A stretch of DNA of 64,000 nt from Mucilaginibacter corticis (GTDB lineage Bacteria > Bacteroidota > Bacteroidia > Sphingobacteriales > Sphingobacteriaceae). The position numbers and the translations under genes are program-made. The stretch covers positions 1,612,001-1,676,000 of the forward strand of contig NZ_VLPK01000001.1 of the NCBI RefSeq assembly GCF_007558865.1, read 5' to 3'. The notes under the pieces were generated by a model. It was given only the letters and a program-made list of their open reading frames with translations. It was not told where the DNA came from and made no database searches. Positions 1-12,158 of this stretch are shown piece by piece. How positions within the stretch are numbered: the stretch's first letter is position 1; the number at the start of each line of letters is the position of its first letter.

Positions 1-1015
<1,015 letters not shown>

Positions 1016-1215
1016 TGGAGCAATATCTTACCTCCTTTTAAAGTAAAGCAGAACTGCTTACTGCATGATTATTTCTTAAAATAGAGATCAGTGATTAAAG
1101 ATTGGAGATTAGTTGAATGCAACATTCACTAATTCACTCAATCAATAACTCACTCATTATCTATTAAACGTAAACCCAAAGATGAAGCCATCATGTGGGC
1201 CGGCCTTAAGAGCCA

Positions 1216-1316
1216 GGACACGGTTGGCAGTTCACAGTTGGCAGATAACAATTGGCAGTTAGCACGAAAGCGAAGCTAACCACTGCAAACTGCAAACTGA
1301 CAACTGCAAACTAAAA
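1216..1316. repeat. Low-complexity inverted repeats in the 16S-23S spacer
   Basis: Repeated units of the form (C)AGTTGGCAGTT and AACTGCAAACTG lie on either side of GCACGAAAGCGAAGC, so the stretch can fold on itself. A second set of related units (CAGTAAACAG, AACTGCAAACTGAGAACT) sits at about 1570-1640, after tRNA-Ala. The whole 1016-1319 stretch otherwise holds no gene. Such quasi-palindromic units recur between genes in many Bacteroidota genomes; no function is assigned. Confidence 0.6.
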
Positions 1317-1319
1317 AAC

Positions 1320-1394
1320 AGTCCTGTAGCTCAGCTTGGTTAGAGCACTACACTGATAATGTAGGGGTCAGCAGTTCAAATCTGCTCGGGACTA
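1320..1394 (+). tRNA. tRNA-Ile (anticodon GAU)
   Basis: The cloverleaf can be drawn in full. The acceptor AGTCCTG pairs with CGGGACT, the D stem is GCTC/GAGC, the anticodon stem is CTACA/TGTAG around loop CTGATAA (anticodon GAT), and the T stem is AGCAG/CTGCT around TTCAAAT. The discriminator is A1394. The 3' CCA is not encoded (ACA follows), so it must be added after transcription. The position between 16S and 23S is the usual one for this tRNA. Confidence 0.97.
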
Positions 1395-1489
1395 CAATAA
1401 GGCAATGATCGAAGGAATGAATTATTGAAATATTGAATATTAAATCATTCATTAATTCAGGCATTCACTAATTCAGACATTAATCTTTC

Positions 1490-1563
1490 GGGGGATTAGC
1501 TCAGCTGGCTAGAGCACCTGCCTTGCACGCAGGGGGTCAACGGTTCGAATCCGTTATTCTCCA
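1490..1563 (+). tRNA. tRNA-Ala (anticodon UGC)
   Basis: The acceptor GGGGGAT pairs with ATTCTCC using two G-U pairs. The anticodon stem CCTGC/GCAGG holds loop CTTGCAC with anticodon TGC, and the T stem AACGG/CCGTT holds TTCGAAT. The discriminator is A1563 and no full CCA is encoded. It is the second spacer tRNA, about 95 bases after tRNA-Ile, giving the common Ile-Ala order of bacterial rRNA operons. Confidence 0.97.
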
Positions 1564-1650
1564 CGCTTTGTAAAGTAGGCAGTAAACAGTTTACAGTAAG
1601 CAGTTAATACTGCAAACTGAGAACTAAAGACTGCAAACTAAACAAAAAAC

Positions 1651-1698
1651 GTTCTTTGACATATTGGAAGAAGTAAATTGAAAGAGAAAACAACAGAT
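1651..1698 (+). promoter_or_regulatory. boxA-like element and 5' half of the 23S processing stem
   Basis: GTTCTTTGACATATT at 1651-1665 resembles the boxA antitermination motif found ahead of 23S genes. The stretch also pairs with sequence downstream of 23S. Bases 1686-1698 (GAAAACAACAGAT) are the exact complement of 4743-4755, and 1657-1665 (TGACATATT) is the exact complement of 4779-4787. Together they form the long double-stranded stem that would loop out pre-23S rRNA for RNase III-type cleavage. The pairing is seen directly; the cleavage role is inferred from known rRNA maturation. Confidence 0.75.
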
Positions 1699-1807
1699 AG
1701 AGACAGTTGTAGGCTTTCGAGGAAGAGTTATAGCAATATAACAGGACTAAGAAACGACGACTTATCTAAATAAAAGCATACCATACGGCGCAAAAGGCGT
1801 ATGAGTA

Positions 1808-4681
<2,874 letters not shown>

Positions 4682-4742
4682 TGTTGGAATAATAGGGGCA
4701 GGTTCGCCTGCCCCGACCAAAACAACAGACAGATAATAATAC

Positions 4743-4787
4743 ATCTGTTGTTTTCTCGATCTACTTACTTCTTTCAATAATATGTCA
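4743..4787 (+). promoter_or_regulatory. 3' half of the 23S processing stem
   Basis: This segment pairs with 1657-1698 upstream of 23S, with 13 and 9 perfect base pairs at its two ends and looser pairing between. It lies between 23S and 5S and would be removed when the precursor is cut. Confidence 0.7.
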
Positions 4788-4935
4788 TTGTTTGTTCAGT
4801 GGTTCAATAATATCAATGTTTCATTGGTACTGCCCGCAACAACAAACTAATAAATACGATATCGGTCACGGAATACGGCCATTATGTTCATACTAATGAA
4901 CTAATGAACCAGTAAACCAATGAACCAAAAGCATT

Positions 4936-5045
<110 letters not shown>

Positions 5046-5052
5046 TTTTATA

Positions 5053-5087
5053 AACCCTGTGAACTAGCGTTCATGGGGTTTTTTGTT
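5053..5087 (+). terminator. rRNA operon terminator
   Basis: AACCCTGTGAAC at about 5053-5064 pairs, with G-U wobbles, with GTTCATGGGGTT at about 5069-5080. The loop is TAGC and a T run follows (TTTTTTG). It lies just after 5S, where Rho-independent termination of the operon is expected. Confidence 0.85.
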
Positions 5088-5166
5088 TGAGGACCTTTTG
5101 TCCGTCATTGGTCATCAGACATTGCTTGGGATCGGCATTTCAATCACACCAGTAAAATCTGTTTCA

Positions 5167-5298
5167 CCCGTAGTAAAAAACGGTGTTTTCCGGGTATCAT
5201 GCCTCATGCCCGTAGTAAAATATGCCGTTTATCGGGCATCCGCCCCTATGCCCGTAGTAATAATTGGCATTTATCGGGTATTGCGCCTTATACCCGTG
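5167..5298. repeat. 42-bp tandem repeat, three copies, each containing a palindrome
   Basis: CCCGTAGTAA begins at 5167, 5209 and 5251, an exact 42-bp period, and a fourth copy starts at 5293 (CCCGTGTG) before breaking off. A weak further copy may precede 5167. Within each unit ATGCCCG (or ACCCG) faces CGGGCAT (or CGGGTA) about 20 bases later, so each can fold into a hairpin. The period is a multiple of three, which keeps a reading frame open through the array, but that frame starts inside the rRNA terminator and is not taken as a gene. The rest of 5088-5445 shows nothing recognisable. Confidence 0.85.
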
Positions 5299-5445
5299 TG
5301 ATGTTTTTGTCTTAATGTATTGATATTGAATTGATTAATAAATCACATCAACAAAAACGGCAATTTTCAATATTTCAAAAAACTAATTGTTTGTTGCTTC
5401 TTCGTCGTACAAAACTAATACTCACAACTCACCATTCACCACTCA

Positions 5446-6072
5446 CTACGCTACTTTAAGCCTGTAATAGCGCTGGCTCTTTTTAATGCTGCCGCAGGTT
5501 TGCGGGCTGCACCAGGTACGGTTGCCGGCGCGGCTGGTGTCCAGGAAAAGCTGTTTGCATGCCGGGCATTGTTTAATATCGCGCCATTGGCCGCTGTTGA
5601 TAAGGTTGCAGGCTTCGCGGATGATGAGCCAAAAGGGCAGGTGGATCTGTTCGTCAATATCATGCCAGTACTGTTGCAGACCGTTGATACCATTGTCATA
5701 ACGCAGGTGCGGGCGTATACGTTCGACGTAATCATTAAAGCGCTCAAGCCATAAGGGGTGAATTTCTTCGCGTTTCATGAGGCTGATAAATATTTCGCCG
5801 AGCGTGGTGCGCGCGGTCATGAGTGTACCGTATGCCTTGCGTGACTCTTCTTCATAACAACGGCCTTCAAGGTCAAGCTCCATGTACCTGTCCCAGTTGA
5901 TCAGGTTTGTTTGCTGGGCCCAGTGGATAAAGCTGTGGTAGTCGGTAAGCAGATCGTAGCGGCCACCTGTACGGTGGTGCCTTAGCGTGTTAATAAAATT
6001 GAGGGCGTGGTTGCCGCCGTCGGTAAGGTGCTCCGCAGGTTTACGGCGCGTTGCGCTAACTGATTGTTTCAT
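5446..6072 (-). CDS. CGNR zinc-finger family regulator (ABATE domain)
   Basis: This 208-residue protein has an N-terminal ABATE-like region (about 15-150) and a C-terminal zinc-ribbon with C169, C172, C188 and C193 spaced C-x2-C-x15-C-x4-C. That matches the CGNR family of putative stress or antibiotic-response transcription regulators. The motif naming the family is altered: CGSIKK stands where CGNRxK is usual, while the four cysteines and the preceding TSRAGNRTWC block remain. It is a single gene with AT-rich sequence on both sides and no partner. DNA binding is inferred from the family; no target is visible. Confidence 0.85.
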   Translation of the reverse strand: MKQSVSATRRKPAEHLTDGGNHALNFINTLRHHRTGGRYDLLTDYHSFIHWAQQTNLINWDRYMELDLEGRCYEEESRKAYGTLMTARTTLGEIFISLMKREEIHPLWLERFNDYVERIRPHLRYDNGINGLQQYWHDIDEQIHLPFWLIIREACNLINSGQWRDIKQCPACKQLFLDTSRAGNRTWCSPQTCGSIKKSQRYYRLKVA

Positions 6073-6442
6073 TACAGAAATGATTTAAGTGTTAAAGAAA
6101 AATTTTAGAGAGAAGTCCGTTTCAAAGCGGGGCGATACGGCATAGGAGATGCCGGGCAATCACAAATATACAGAAAAATCTTTATTTGTAAAGATGTGTT
6201 CTTGAAGATTAGAGATTAGGCCGGTAAAATATTGTTGATTTAACACAATCTGGGGCGCTTGCGGAGTGTAGCCGTAGGCTACAGGCATAGTAATCCGATT
6301 TGCAAACTTCGGATAGCGGGAGAAGATGTTTAATTTGCTGCAAACGGGAATGGCAGTGATAATGCCAACCAAAATGGGTTTACTTGTCTTAGCTAAGTAA
6401 AAATATTATATTGCTAATATTTATTAACCTATAAAACATCAC
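6073..6442. other. Intergenic region, divergent gene starts
   Basis: This 370-bp gap separates the leftward CGNR gene from the rightward HD-Hsp90 gene, so it should hold both promoters. The right third (about 6385-6440) is extremely AT-rich. No clear -33/-7 pair, tRNA, integrase site or conserved small ORF was found. Confidence 0.5.
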
Positions 6443-9400
6443 ATGAGTAAAGAAGCGGTATTGAGACTTAAATCAACCCTATTATTTAAAAGTCTCTTAA
6501 TCAAAGAAGCAAATGAGGGGCTCGATAATAAGCTATCAAGTAAAGTAGAGGCAATTGTTGGCGTTGTTAGCGAATTGCTTAAGCGCATCCCAGAAAATAT
6601 GCCTGAGTACACGTTGCATGATTCTAACCATAGCGCTAAAATCATCGAAATAATTGGGAAATTCTTACCAGACAAAACGCTTAAACATCTTAATTCTGTC
6701 GAAATTAGTTTATTGATTTTGTCTGCTTATTTACATGATGTAGGAATGACTGCATCAAAAGATGAAAAAGAAAATATAATTGCAAATGACGTCGCTTACA
6801 AAATTTTATTTAAAACATTAGATGGAAATAAAGAAAAATATGACAATTATTTATCAATAGGTGATCATAGGTCAGCAACGTTCATAGAGGATCAAATTTT
6901 CACAGAATATTTGAGAAGAAACCACGTAACAAGATCGGCAGAATATATTGGGATGAACCTTAAGGATGGAAAGCTAGAAGTTGAAATTGATGGTATACCT
7001 TTTTGGAAACATTTAATTTCCATATGCAATGGGCACGGAGAACCTGTAAGTGCAATTAAAAATACAAAACTGTATCCTAATAATACTTTGGTCGGCGAAA
7101 AAATAATTAATGTACAATTTCTAACTCTTGTTTTAAGATTAGGTGATATTTTAGACCTTGATCCTGAAAGAACTCCAAAAATAATTTATGAATTTGCAAA
7201 TCCTAAAGATCCTGTAAGTATAATAGAATGGAAAAAGCATCGATCAATAATTGGATATAGTATTTCACCGAATAAAATTTTGTTTGAGGCAGAATGTTCT
7301 TTACCTGAAGTAGAACGTGCTTTAAAGCAATTTATGGGATGGATTGAAATAGAACGCAAACAAACTATGCAACTATTAGAAGATTATAATCAACCCTCTT
7401 TACTTATTTATAAGTTAAACTTAAATGAAGAAATATTAACAGAGAGGATTCGTTCAGATGGCTCTTACCTATATAATGACCTGAAATTCGAAATTGGTTA
7501 TCAGAGAGTTCTTGAATTGCTGATGGGGCAGCGATTGTATCGTAGCACAACATTTGCACTTCGAGAATTATTACAAAACAGTAATGACGCAATTACTGCA
7601 CGTCAGGAAATGTACGCCGGAAAAGATGAGATATTCAACCCTGAAATATTACTTATTGTGGATGATACCACTATTACGATTGAGGACAACGGCATAGGAA
7701 TGGACTTGTTAACGTTTAAAGACTATTTTTTACAGATTGGTAAAAGCTATTATTCGAGTCCTGCTTTTTATAGTAAGCACAATGAAATTGATGTAACAAG
7801 TGAATTTGGGATTGGAGTTTTGTCAGTATTTATGATAGCGACATCTTTAATTGTTGAAAGCAGGAAAGAGCCGGAAGATCCAATCAACCCTTCTAAGCCT
7901 ATTCTTTTTGAAATACCAACAGCTCACAGTTACACAATACAAAGAAATAGCAACAAAATAACCGTTGGAACAAAAATTACTCTAAAGTTAAAGTCGCAAA
8001 AGCCATTTAAAACGTCTAGTATTAACAATATACTTTCACAACTAATTCCTCATCCGAAATTCCCTATAACTGTTTTGAATAAAGGTTTCAAAAGCGTGCA
8101 TGAAAAGAAATTATTAAGTGATATTTTAAAAATACCACCATACAATGAAATTACTGATTTTCAAGATTATAAATTTGATGACTTAGATTATGAAAACAAG
8201 ATATTTTTTACCCATAGTTTTTTGGAAATCGATTTCACTAAAAGTAATAATCCGATACTTAAAAATATTTTAGGTAAATTACAGTTAGTTAATTCGGGGA
8301 TTTACAATTGGGAAAGTCGGGTTAATGGTATCTTTTCACAGAGAAATTTTGCAGTGGGAATAGTGACCGAAGAAGACGATTTTTTAATCGAACCAACAGA
8401 TAATATAACTAATTTATTCCCAAGATGGCTCACTTATTATTCCACATTAAATTTTACGAAAAGTTCATGCTTATCTATAACACCAGATAGAACAGATTTA
8501 ATAGTTGATGAAAAGTATGAAATGCTAAGAAATTTAATTGACGCTTTTATCATCGAAGAATTAAAAACTCATTTTAATGAATTTTTTAAAAACAACGATA
8601 AAAATGTCTTATATAGTTATATAGATTTTTTGATTGCCTCTGGTTATATAGGATTAGATTCTCGTCAAGTATTTGGAAATTTACTTTCAAACGACGCGCG
8701 AGACTTTCTTGAAGAATTTATTACGTTTCCAATAGTAACAATAGATAATCAATATATTAGGATGCCGGCCAAAGAAATAATGAAAAAGGCAACAATAAGC
8801 CACATTTCATACCCCCTTAATGAGGACCACATCAAACAACTATCACCAATGTTATCTATACCTGATTTTATAATGATTAACCGTAATCAGTTAAAACATA
8901 GTGCAGGATGGAGTCATAGAATAGAACCATTCCTATACAATTTACTTGTGGGGGGTAAAGCTTTTGCACCGCATACGGTGTTGACAAGTATGCTACCTTT
9001 ATTTAAAATCGAAGCGATAAAAATAAATAATTTAGTTCGTCAATCTCTTGAACATACTTTTTGTCATAACATATTGGACTCTATCGAAAGTACTGATAAG
9101 ATTTTATGTTTTCCACGGCAAAATATAGAAATGTATATGACACTTAATGCCTCTCATAGAATTCTTGTTGGACTTATAGACTCGGATGGTAAGCTAAAGA
9201 AACATGCGCGTAGAATAACGAACAAAATCCAAAATATTCTCTCAGGCAATATCGAAGATTCGATAAAAAGAATTGGCTTAAATGATGATTTATACCTTGC
9301 AAAGGTATTTCCATATGGTGACCGAACAGATTATTATTTTATGATTAGCGGATTGCTAATCAAGGATAATCAATTTTTGCCATCCCTTAATAATAGTCTG

Positions 9401-9511
9401 TCAAATTTGTGGGATGAGATGATATCTTTTGACCTTATAAATGCCTTAAACAAAGATCAATTTATTTTGACCAACGATGATTTCCCTAAATTTTGGTTAA
9501 AGTCTAATTGA
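6443..9511 (+). CDS. HD domain fused to Hsp90-type (GHKL) ATPase
   Basis: The protein has 1022 residues. Residues about 55-245 form an HD-type metal phosphohydrolase domain: HDSNHS near 58, LHDVGM near 97, NGHGE near 195 and LGDILDLD near 233 supply the expected H, HD, H and D. Residues about 365-520 form an Hsp90-like nucleotide-binding fold: LRELLQNSNDAI near 371 (E and N of the N box), DNGIGM near 415, SEFGIGVLSVFM near 453 and GTKITL near 508. The rest, about 500 residues, is unassigned. It has no signal peptide or membrane segment, so it is probably cytosolic. The DNA is far richer in A+T than its neighbours, and no partner gene adjoins it. Related HD plus Hsp90-like ATPase proteins have been proposed in bacterial conflict systems; that role is inference here. 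Confidence 0.85.
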   Translation: MSKEAVLRLKSTLLFKSLLIKEANEGLDNKLSSKVEAIVGVVSELLKRIPENMPEYTLHDSNHSAKIIEIIGKFLPDKTLKHLNSVEISLLILSAYLHDVGMTASKDEKENIIANDVAYKILFKTLDGNKEKYDNYLSIGDHRSATFIEDQIFTEYLRRNHVTRSAEYIGMNLKDGKLEVEIDGIPFWKHLISICNGHGEPVSAIKNTKLYPNNTLVGEKIINVQFLTLVLRLGDILDLDPERTPKIIYEFANPKDPVSIIEWKKHRSIIGYSISPNKILFEAECSLPEVERALKQFMGWIEIERKQTMQLLEDYNQPSLLIYKLNLNEEILTERIRSDGSYLYNDLKFEIGYQRVLELLMGQRLYRSTTFALRELLQNSNDAITARQEMYAGKDEIFNPEILLIVDDTTITIEDNGIGMDLLTFKDYFLQIGKSYYSSPAFYSKHNEIDVTSEFGIGVLSVFMIATSLIVESRKEPEDPINPSKPILFEIPTAHSYTIQRNSNKITVGTKITLKLKSQKPFKTSSINNILSQLIPHPKFPITVLNKGFKSVHEKKLLSDILKIPPYNEITDFQDYKFDDLDYENKIFFTHSFLEIDFTKSNNPILKNILGKLQLVNSGIYNWESRVNGIFSQRNFAVGIVTEEDDFLIEPTDNITNLFPRWLTYYSTLNFTKSSCLSITPDRTDLIVDEKYEMLRNLIDAFIIEELKTHFNEFFKNNDKNVLYSYIDFLIASGYIGLDSRQVFGNLLSNDARDFLEEFITFPIVTIDNQYIRMPAKEIMKKATISHISYPLNEDHIKQLSPMLSIPDFIMINRNQLKHSAGWSHRIEPFLYNLLVGGKAFAPHTVLTSMLPLFKIEAIKINNLVRQSLEHTFCHNILDSIESTDKILCFPRQNIEMYMTLNASHRILVGLIDSDGKLKKHARRITNKIQNILSGNIEDSIKRIGLNDDLYLAKVFPYGDRTDYYFMISGLLIKDNQFLPSLNNSLSNLWDEMISFDLINALNKDQFILTNDDFPKFWLKSN

Positions 9512-9641
9512 AGTCATTCAAATTTTAGACTCTGGTCGAAGCTATCACCGCAACAATATGCGCAAGTGGTGTGTTGATAACAATGATATAAGTTTTAAGG
9601 AAGCATTGTCGTTGCAGCAAAATTTGGTTTTTGTGCAATCC

Positions 9642-9714
9642 CCCGCGTTAGCGATAGCAGCGGATACCGGCCTTAGCGCCTAAGGCCCCGAGCAGTATGA
9701 GCGGATAGCGCGGG
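9642..9714. repeat. Nested palindromic intergenic repeat
   Basis: An inner hairpin, GGCCTTAG-CGC-CTAAGGCC (9669-9687), is flanked by related GCGGATA-containing arms and closed by CCCGCG (9642-9647) facing CGCGGG (9709-9714). It is G+C-rich, in contrast to the AT-rich gene just before it. The remainder of 9512-9824 has a stop-bounded, coding-like stretch without a start codon (about 9503-9682) and simple GATTAG-type repeats. Confidence 0.65.
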
Positions 9715-9824
9715 CCGAAGGTAACGCCCGTGTTAGTGATCAGAGATTAGTTGATTAGTGATTAGGTGTATCTATCAAAGATTACCTGTCGAAGTAAATT
9801 ACCCAACCATCAATCAACCCACCC

Positions 9825-10895
9825 TTACTCCAACACCCCTTTATCCAATTCCCCGGGATCATTATGCGCTATCTTTTTCACATAAAGTTCATCAACCAAA
9901 ATGATCAGAATAGCCAGCAGCGGTACGGCCAGGATAATGCCTAATACGCCGGATACGGAAGCCATGATCAATTGGCTGATTAACGTGAGCGCAGGTGGCA
10001 GGTTGATCATTTTTTTCTGGATAAGTGGCGTCACAATATTGGCTACAATGGTTTGCGATGTGATGTAGATGATTGCTACCAGTATGGCCATATTAGTGCT
10101 AACGGTAAGCGCAAGTAATACGCCGGGTATCATGGCCACTAATGAGCCTATGCTGGGTACTATCTCTAACAAGCCGGTTATCAACGCCAGTATTAAAGCC
10201 ACGGGCATGCCCGCAATGGTTAGCCCTGTGCCTATCAGTATGGCGACGAAGAGCATGGAGAACAACGCGCCTTTAAGCCATCCTTTTAAAGTAAGGCTTA
10301 TGCGGTTTATAATGTGTTTGCCCAGTTTTTTTTTACTGTGCGGTATCAATACTAAAATCCCATCTTTATATAGTGATGGGTTAGTAGTGAAAAATATCCC
10401 CAGGAACATAATGATATACATATCGCCCAGCACACCAAATGTGGTGCTGAAAAAGCCCTGGACAGTAGTAACCAGTTTTTGCGAGTCTGTACCCGATATG
10501 CTTTGCAAAACCTTTTGACCCAATGATGTTTGCGACAGCTTTGCACGGGCGTTTGCAATGGTATGGGGCAGGGTGTTGCTCAGTTCGGCCACTTGTTCAG
10601 AAAGCTTTGTCCCCATAAACCAAAATAAGGTGCCCAGTATGATCACACTGCTTGATATACCTATGATCATGGCTGCCTTACGGTTTAGTTTGGTGCGGCG
10701 TTGTATGGCATCGCCCAGCCCGTGAAAATATACGGCAATGAGCGCGCCGGCCAGCACCATCAGCAAAATATCAAAGGCTACCCTTATTACTAAAATGCTT
10801 ACTACCAGCAACGCAACTATACCTACGGTTTGCCAAACCTTCCCGGCATAGGTTAGCTCTTTTTTTTCTTCGGATTGGGTTTTACTTGTCGCCAT
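9825..10895 (-). CDS. AI-2E family transporter
   Basis: This 356-residue inner membrane protein has about eight hydrophobic segments. Two lie near the N terminus (about 25-60), one near 80, several between 155 and 320, and the charged tail ends in a Glu/Lys-rich segment. The layout and the C-terminal PLIQKKMINLPPALTLISQL block match the AI-2E/PerM permease family (formerly UPF0118). Members have been linked to autoinducer-2 export or Na+/H+ antiport, so the substrate is open. It is a lone gene, divergent from the desaturase gene at 11097 across about 200 bp. Confidence 0.9.
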   Translation of the reverse strand: MATSKTQSEEKKELTYAGKVWQTVGIVALLVVSILVIRVAFDILLMVLAGALIAVYFHGLGDAIQRRTKLNRKAAMIIGISSSVIILGTLFWFMGTKLSEQVAELSNTLPHTIANARAKLSQTSLGQKVLQSISGTDSQKLVTTVQGFFSTTFGVLGDMYIIMFLGIFFTTNPSLYKDGILVLIPHSKKKLGKHIINRISLTLKGWLKGALFSMLFVAILIGTGLTIAGMPVALILALITGLLEIVPSIGSLVAMIPGVLLALTVSTNMAILVAIIYITSQTIVANIVTPLIQKKMINLPPALTLISQLIMASVSGVLGIILAVPLLAILIILVDELYVKKIAHNDPGELDKGVLE

Positions 10896-11043
10896 GTTAA
10901 AATTATATTAACAATACGCCTAAGAGCTTTAAATGTTTTAATGCTTAATTAGCCTTGTTTTAATTTTGATATGTAACGTGTTGACAAAGAATGATGTAAG
11001 CCTGAAAATGTGCCGATTTGGTAATTAAAACATATCGGTAAAA

Positions 11044-11079
11044 TTTGATGTTTATTGAGTGTTTAAATCGTTACATTTG
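11044..11079 (+). promoter_or_regulatory. Candidate Bacteroidota promoter for the desaturase gene
   Basis: TACATTTG at 11072-11079 matches the -7 consensus TAnnTTTG of the primary sigma factor in Bacteroidota. A TTTG at 11044-11047 lies 24 bases upstream, at the long end of the usual -33 to -7 spacing. Transcription would start a few bases before the ATG at 11097, giving a very short leader. Confidence 0.5.
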
Positions 11080-11096
11080 TGAATTAATTAATTGCT

Positions 11097-12077
11097 ATGG
11101 TATTTTTTGAAGAAAAAAGGAAAGAAGTAATGGCGCACATTGAGAAATTCATGCTCGAAAAGATGCATGAATACTTAAAGCCTATTGATACAATCTGGCA
11201 GCCAGCTGATTTTTTACCTGATTCGACAAAGGATAGTTTTTTTAGCGAGGTTAAAGAAATGCGCGAAAGCGCCAAAGGTTTATCTTACGACCTGGTGGCC
11301 GTTTTAATAGGCGATACCATTACCGAGGAAGCATTGCCTACTTATGAATCATGGCTGACCATGGTTGAAGGCGTATCAAGAAACGAAGAAGGCGGCTGGA
11401 TGAAGTGGACCCGCCATTGGACCGCCGAAGAGAACCGCCACGGCGACCTGCTGAATAAATATTTATACTTATCTGGCCGTGTGGATATGCGTGCTATGGA
11501 AGTATCAACCCAATATTTAATTGCCGATGGTTTTGATATTGGCACCGGGCATGACCCATATCGCAACTTTATTTATACTTCTTTCCAGGAACTGGCAACC
11601 AATGTGTCGCACCGCAGGGTAGCATCGCAGGCTAAAAAAGATGGTGATACCTTATTGTCAAAAATGTGCGGTGTTATCGCGTCGGACGAGATGCGCCACG
11701 CAAAGGCTTATAAATATTTTATCGAGAAGATCTTTGAAGTAGACCCTAACGAGGCCATGCTGGCATTTGAAGATATGATGCGCAAAAAGATTGTTATGCC
11801 TGCGCACTTTTTACGCGAAGTAGGTTTAAAAATAGGCCAGACATTTGGCCACTTTACCGATGCTGCGCAACGCCTGGGTATTTATACCGCTATTGATTAC
11901 GTTGACATTCTGAAAGAACTGATCACCGACTGGCATATTGAAAGCATCAGCGAGTTAAGTGAATCGGGTGAGAAAGCGCGTGATTATATTGTTGCTTTGC
12001 CTAACCGTTTGTTACGTATAGCCGAGCGGATGAAGAACCCGACACTTGAGTACAAATTTAGCTGGATAGCCGGGTAA
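11097..12077 (+). CDS. Acyl-ACP desaturase (diiron)
   Basis: This 326-residue soluble protein belongs to the plant-type stearoyl-ACP desaturase family (FA_desaturase_2). The two diiron motifs are present as EENRH near residue 111 and DEMRH near 198, and glutamates for the other ligands are available (EEALP and TSFQELAT regions). The enzyme introduces a cis double bond into an acyl chain on acyl carrier protein, using O2 and reduced ferredoxin. It would adjust membrane fluidity or supply unsaturated fatty acids. The ATG follows a good -7 element. It is monocistronic and ends at a C-rich hairpin repeat shared with the convergent gene on its right. Confidence 0.93.
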   Translation: MVFFEEKRKEVMAHIEKFMLEKMHEYLKPIDTIWQPADFLPDSTKDSFFSEVKEMRESAKGLSYDLVAVLIGDTITEEALPTYESWLTMVEGVSRNEEGGWMKWTRHWTAEENRHGDLLNKYLYLSGRVDMRAMEVSTQYLIADGFDIGTGHDPYRNFIYTSFQELATNVSHRRVASQAKKDGDTLLSKMCGVIASDEMRHAKAYKYFIEKIFEVDPNEAMLAFEDMMRKKIVMPAHFLREVGLKIGQTFGHFTDAAQRLGIYTAIDYVDILKELITDWHIESISELSESGEKARDYIVALPNRLLRIAERMKNPTLEYKFSWIAG

Positions 12078-12158
12078 CACCCCTCCCCGCCTCCCGAAGG
12101 GGAGGAGTTAATGACTTGACTATTCGAGCCTCCCTTTGGGGAGATTTAGAGGGGTTAT
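12075..12158. repeat. C-rich hairpin repeat between convergent genes
   Basis: TAACACCCCTCCCC faces GAGGGGTTA at the other end, and inside lie two smaller hairpins, CTCCCGAAGGGGAG and CCTCCCTTTGGGGAG. The element fills the gap between the converging 11097-12077 and 12155-12484 genes and touches both stop codons. It belongs to a family seen at 15465-15637, 31190-31262 and 53535-53640. It probably acts as a two-way terminator or RNA 3'-end stabiliser. Confidence 0.7.

Noticed and set aside
5167..5298. The 42-bp array as a CRISPR
   Set aside because: The units are contiguous with no unique spacers of constant length, each is itself palindromic, and no cas genes are present.
5083..5301. A 72-codon frame through the 42-bp repeats (MFEDLLSVIGHQ...)
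   Set aside because: It begins inside the rRNA terminator and exists because the repeat period is a multiple of three; no promoter or start context.
6160..6372. A 70-codon minus-strand frame in the gap before the HD-Hsp90 gene
   Set aside because: No recognisable feature, low-quality composition, and it would lie over the expected divergent promoters.
5446..9511. The CGNR gene and HD-Hsp90 gene as a complete multi-gene defence island or integrative element
   Set aside because: There is no integrase, no flanking direct repeat, no tRNA at the boundary and no nuclease or toxin partner; only the single ATPase gene is unusual.
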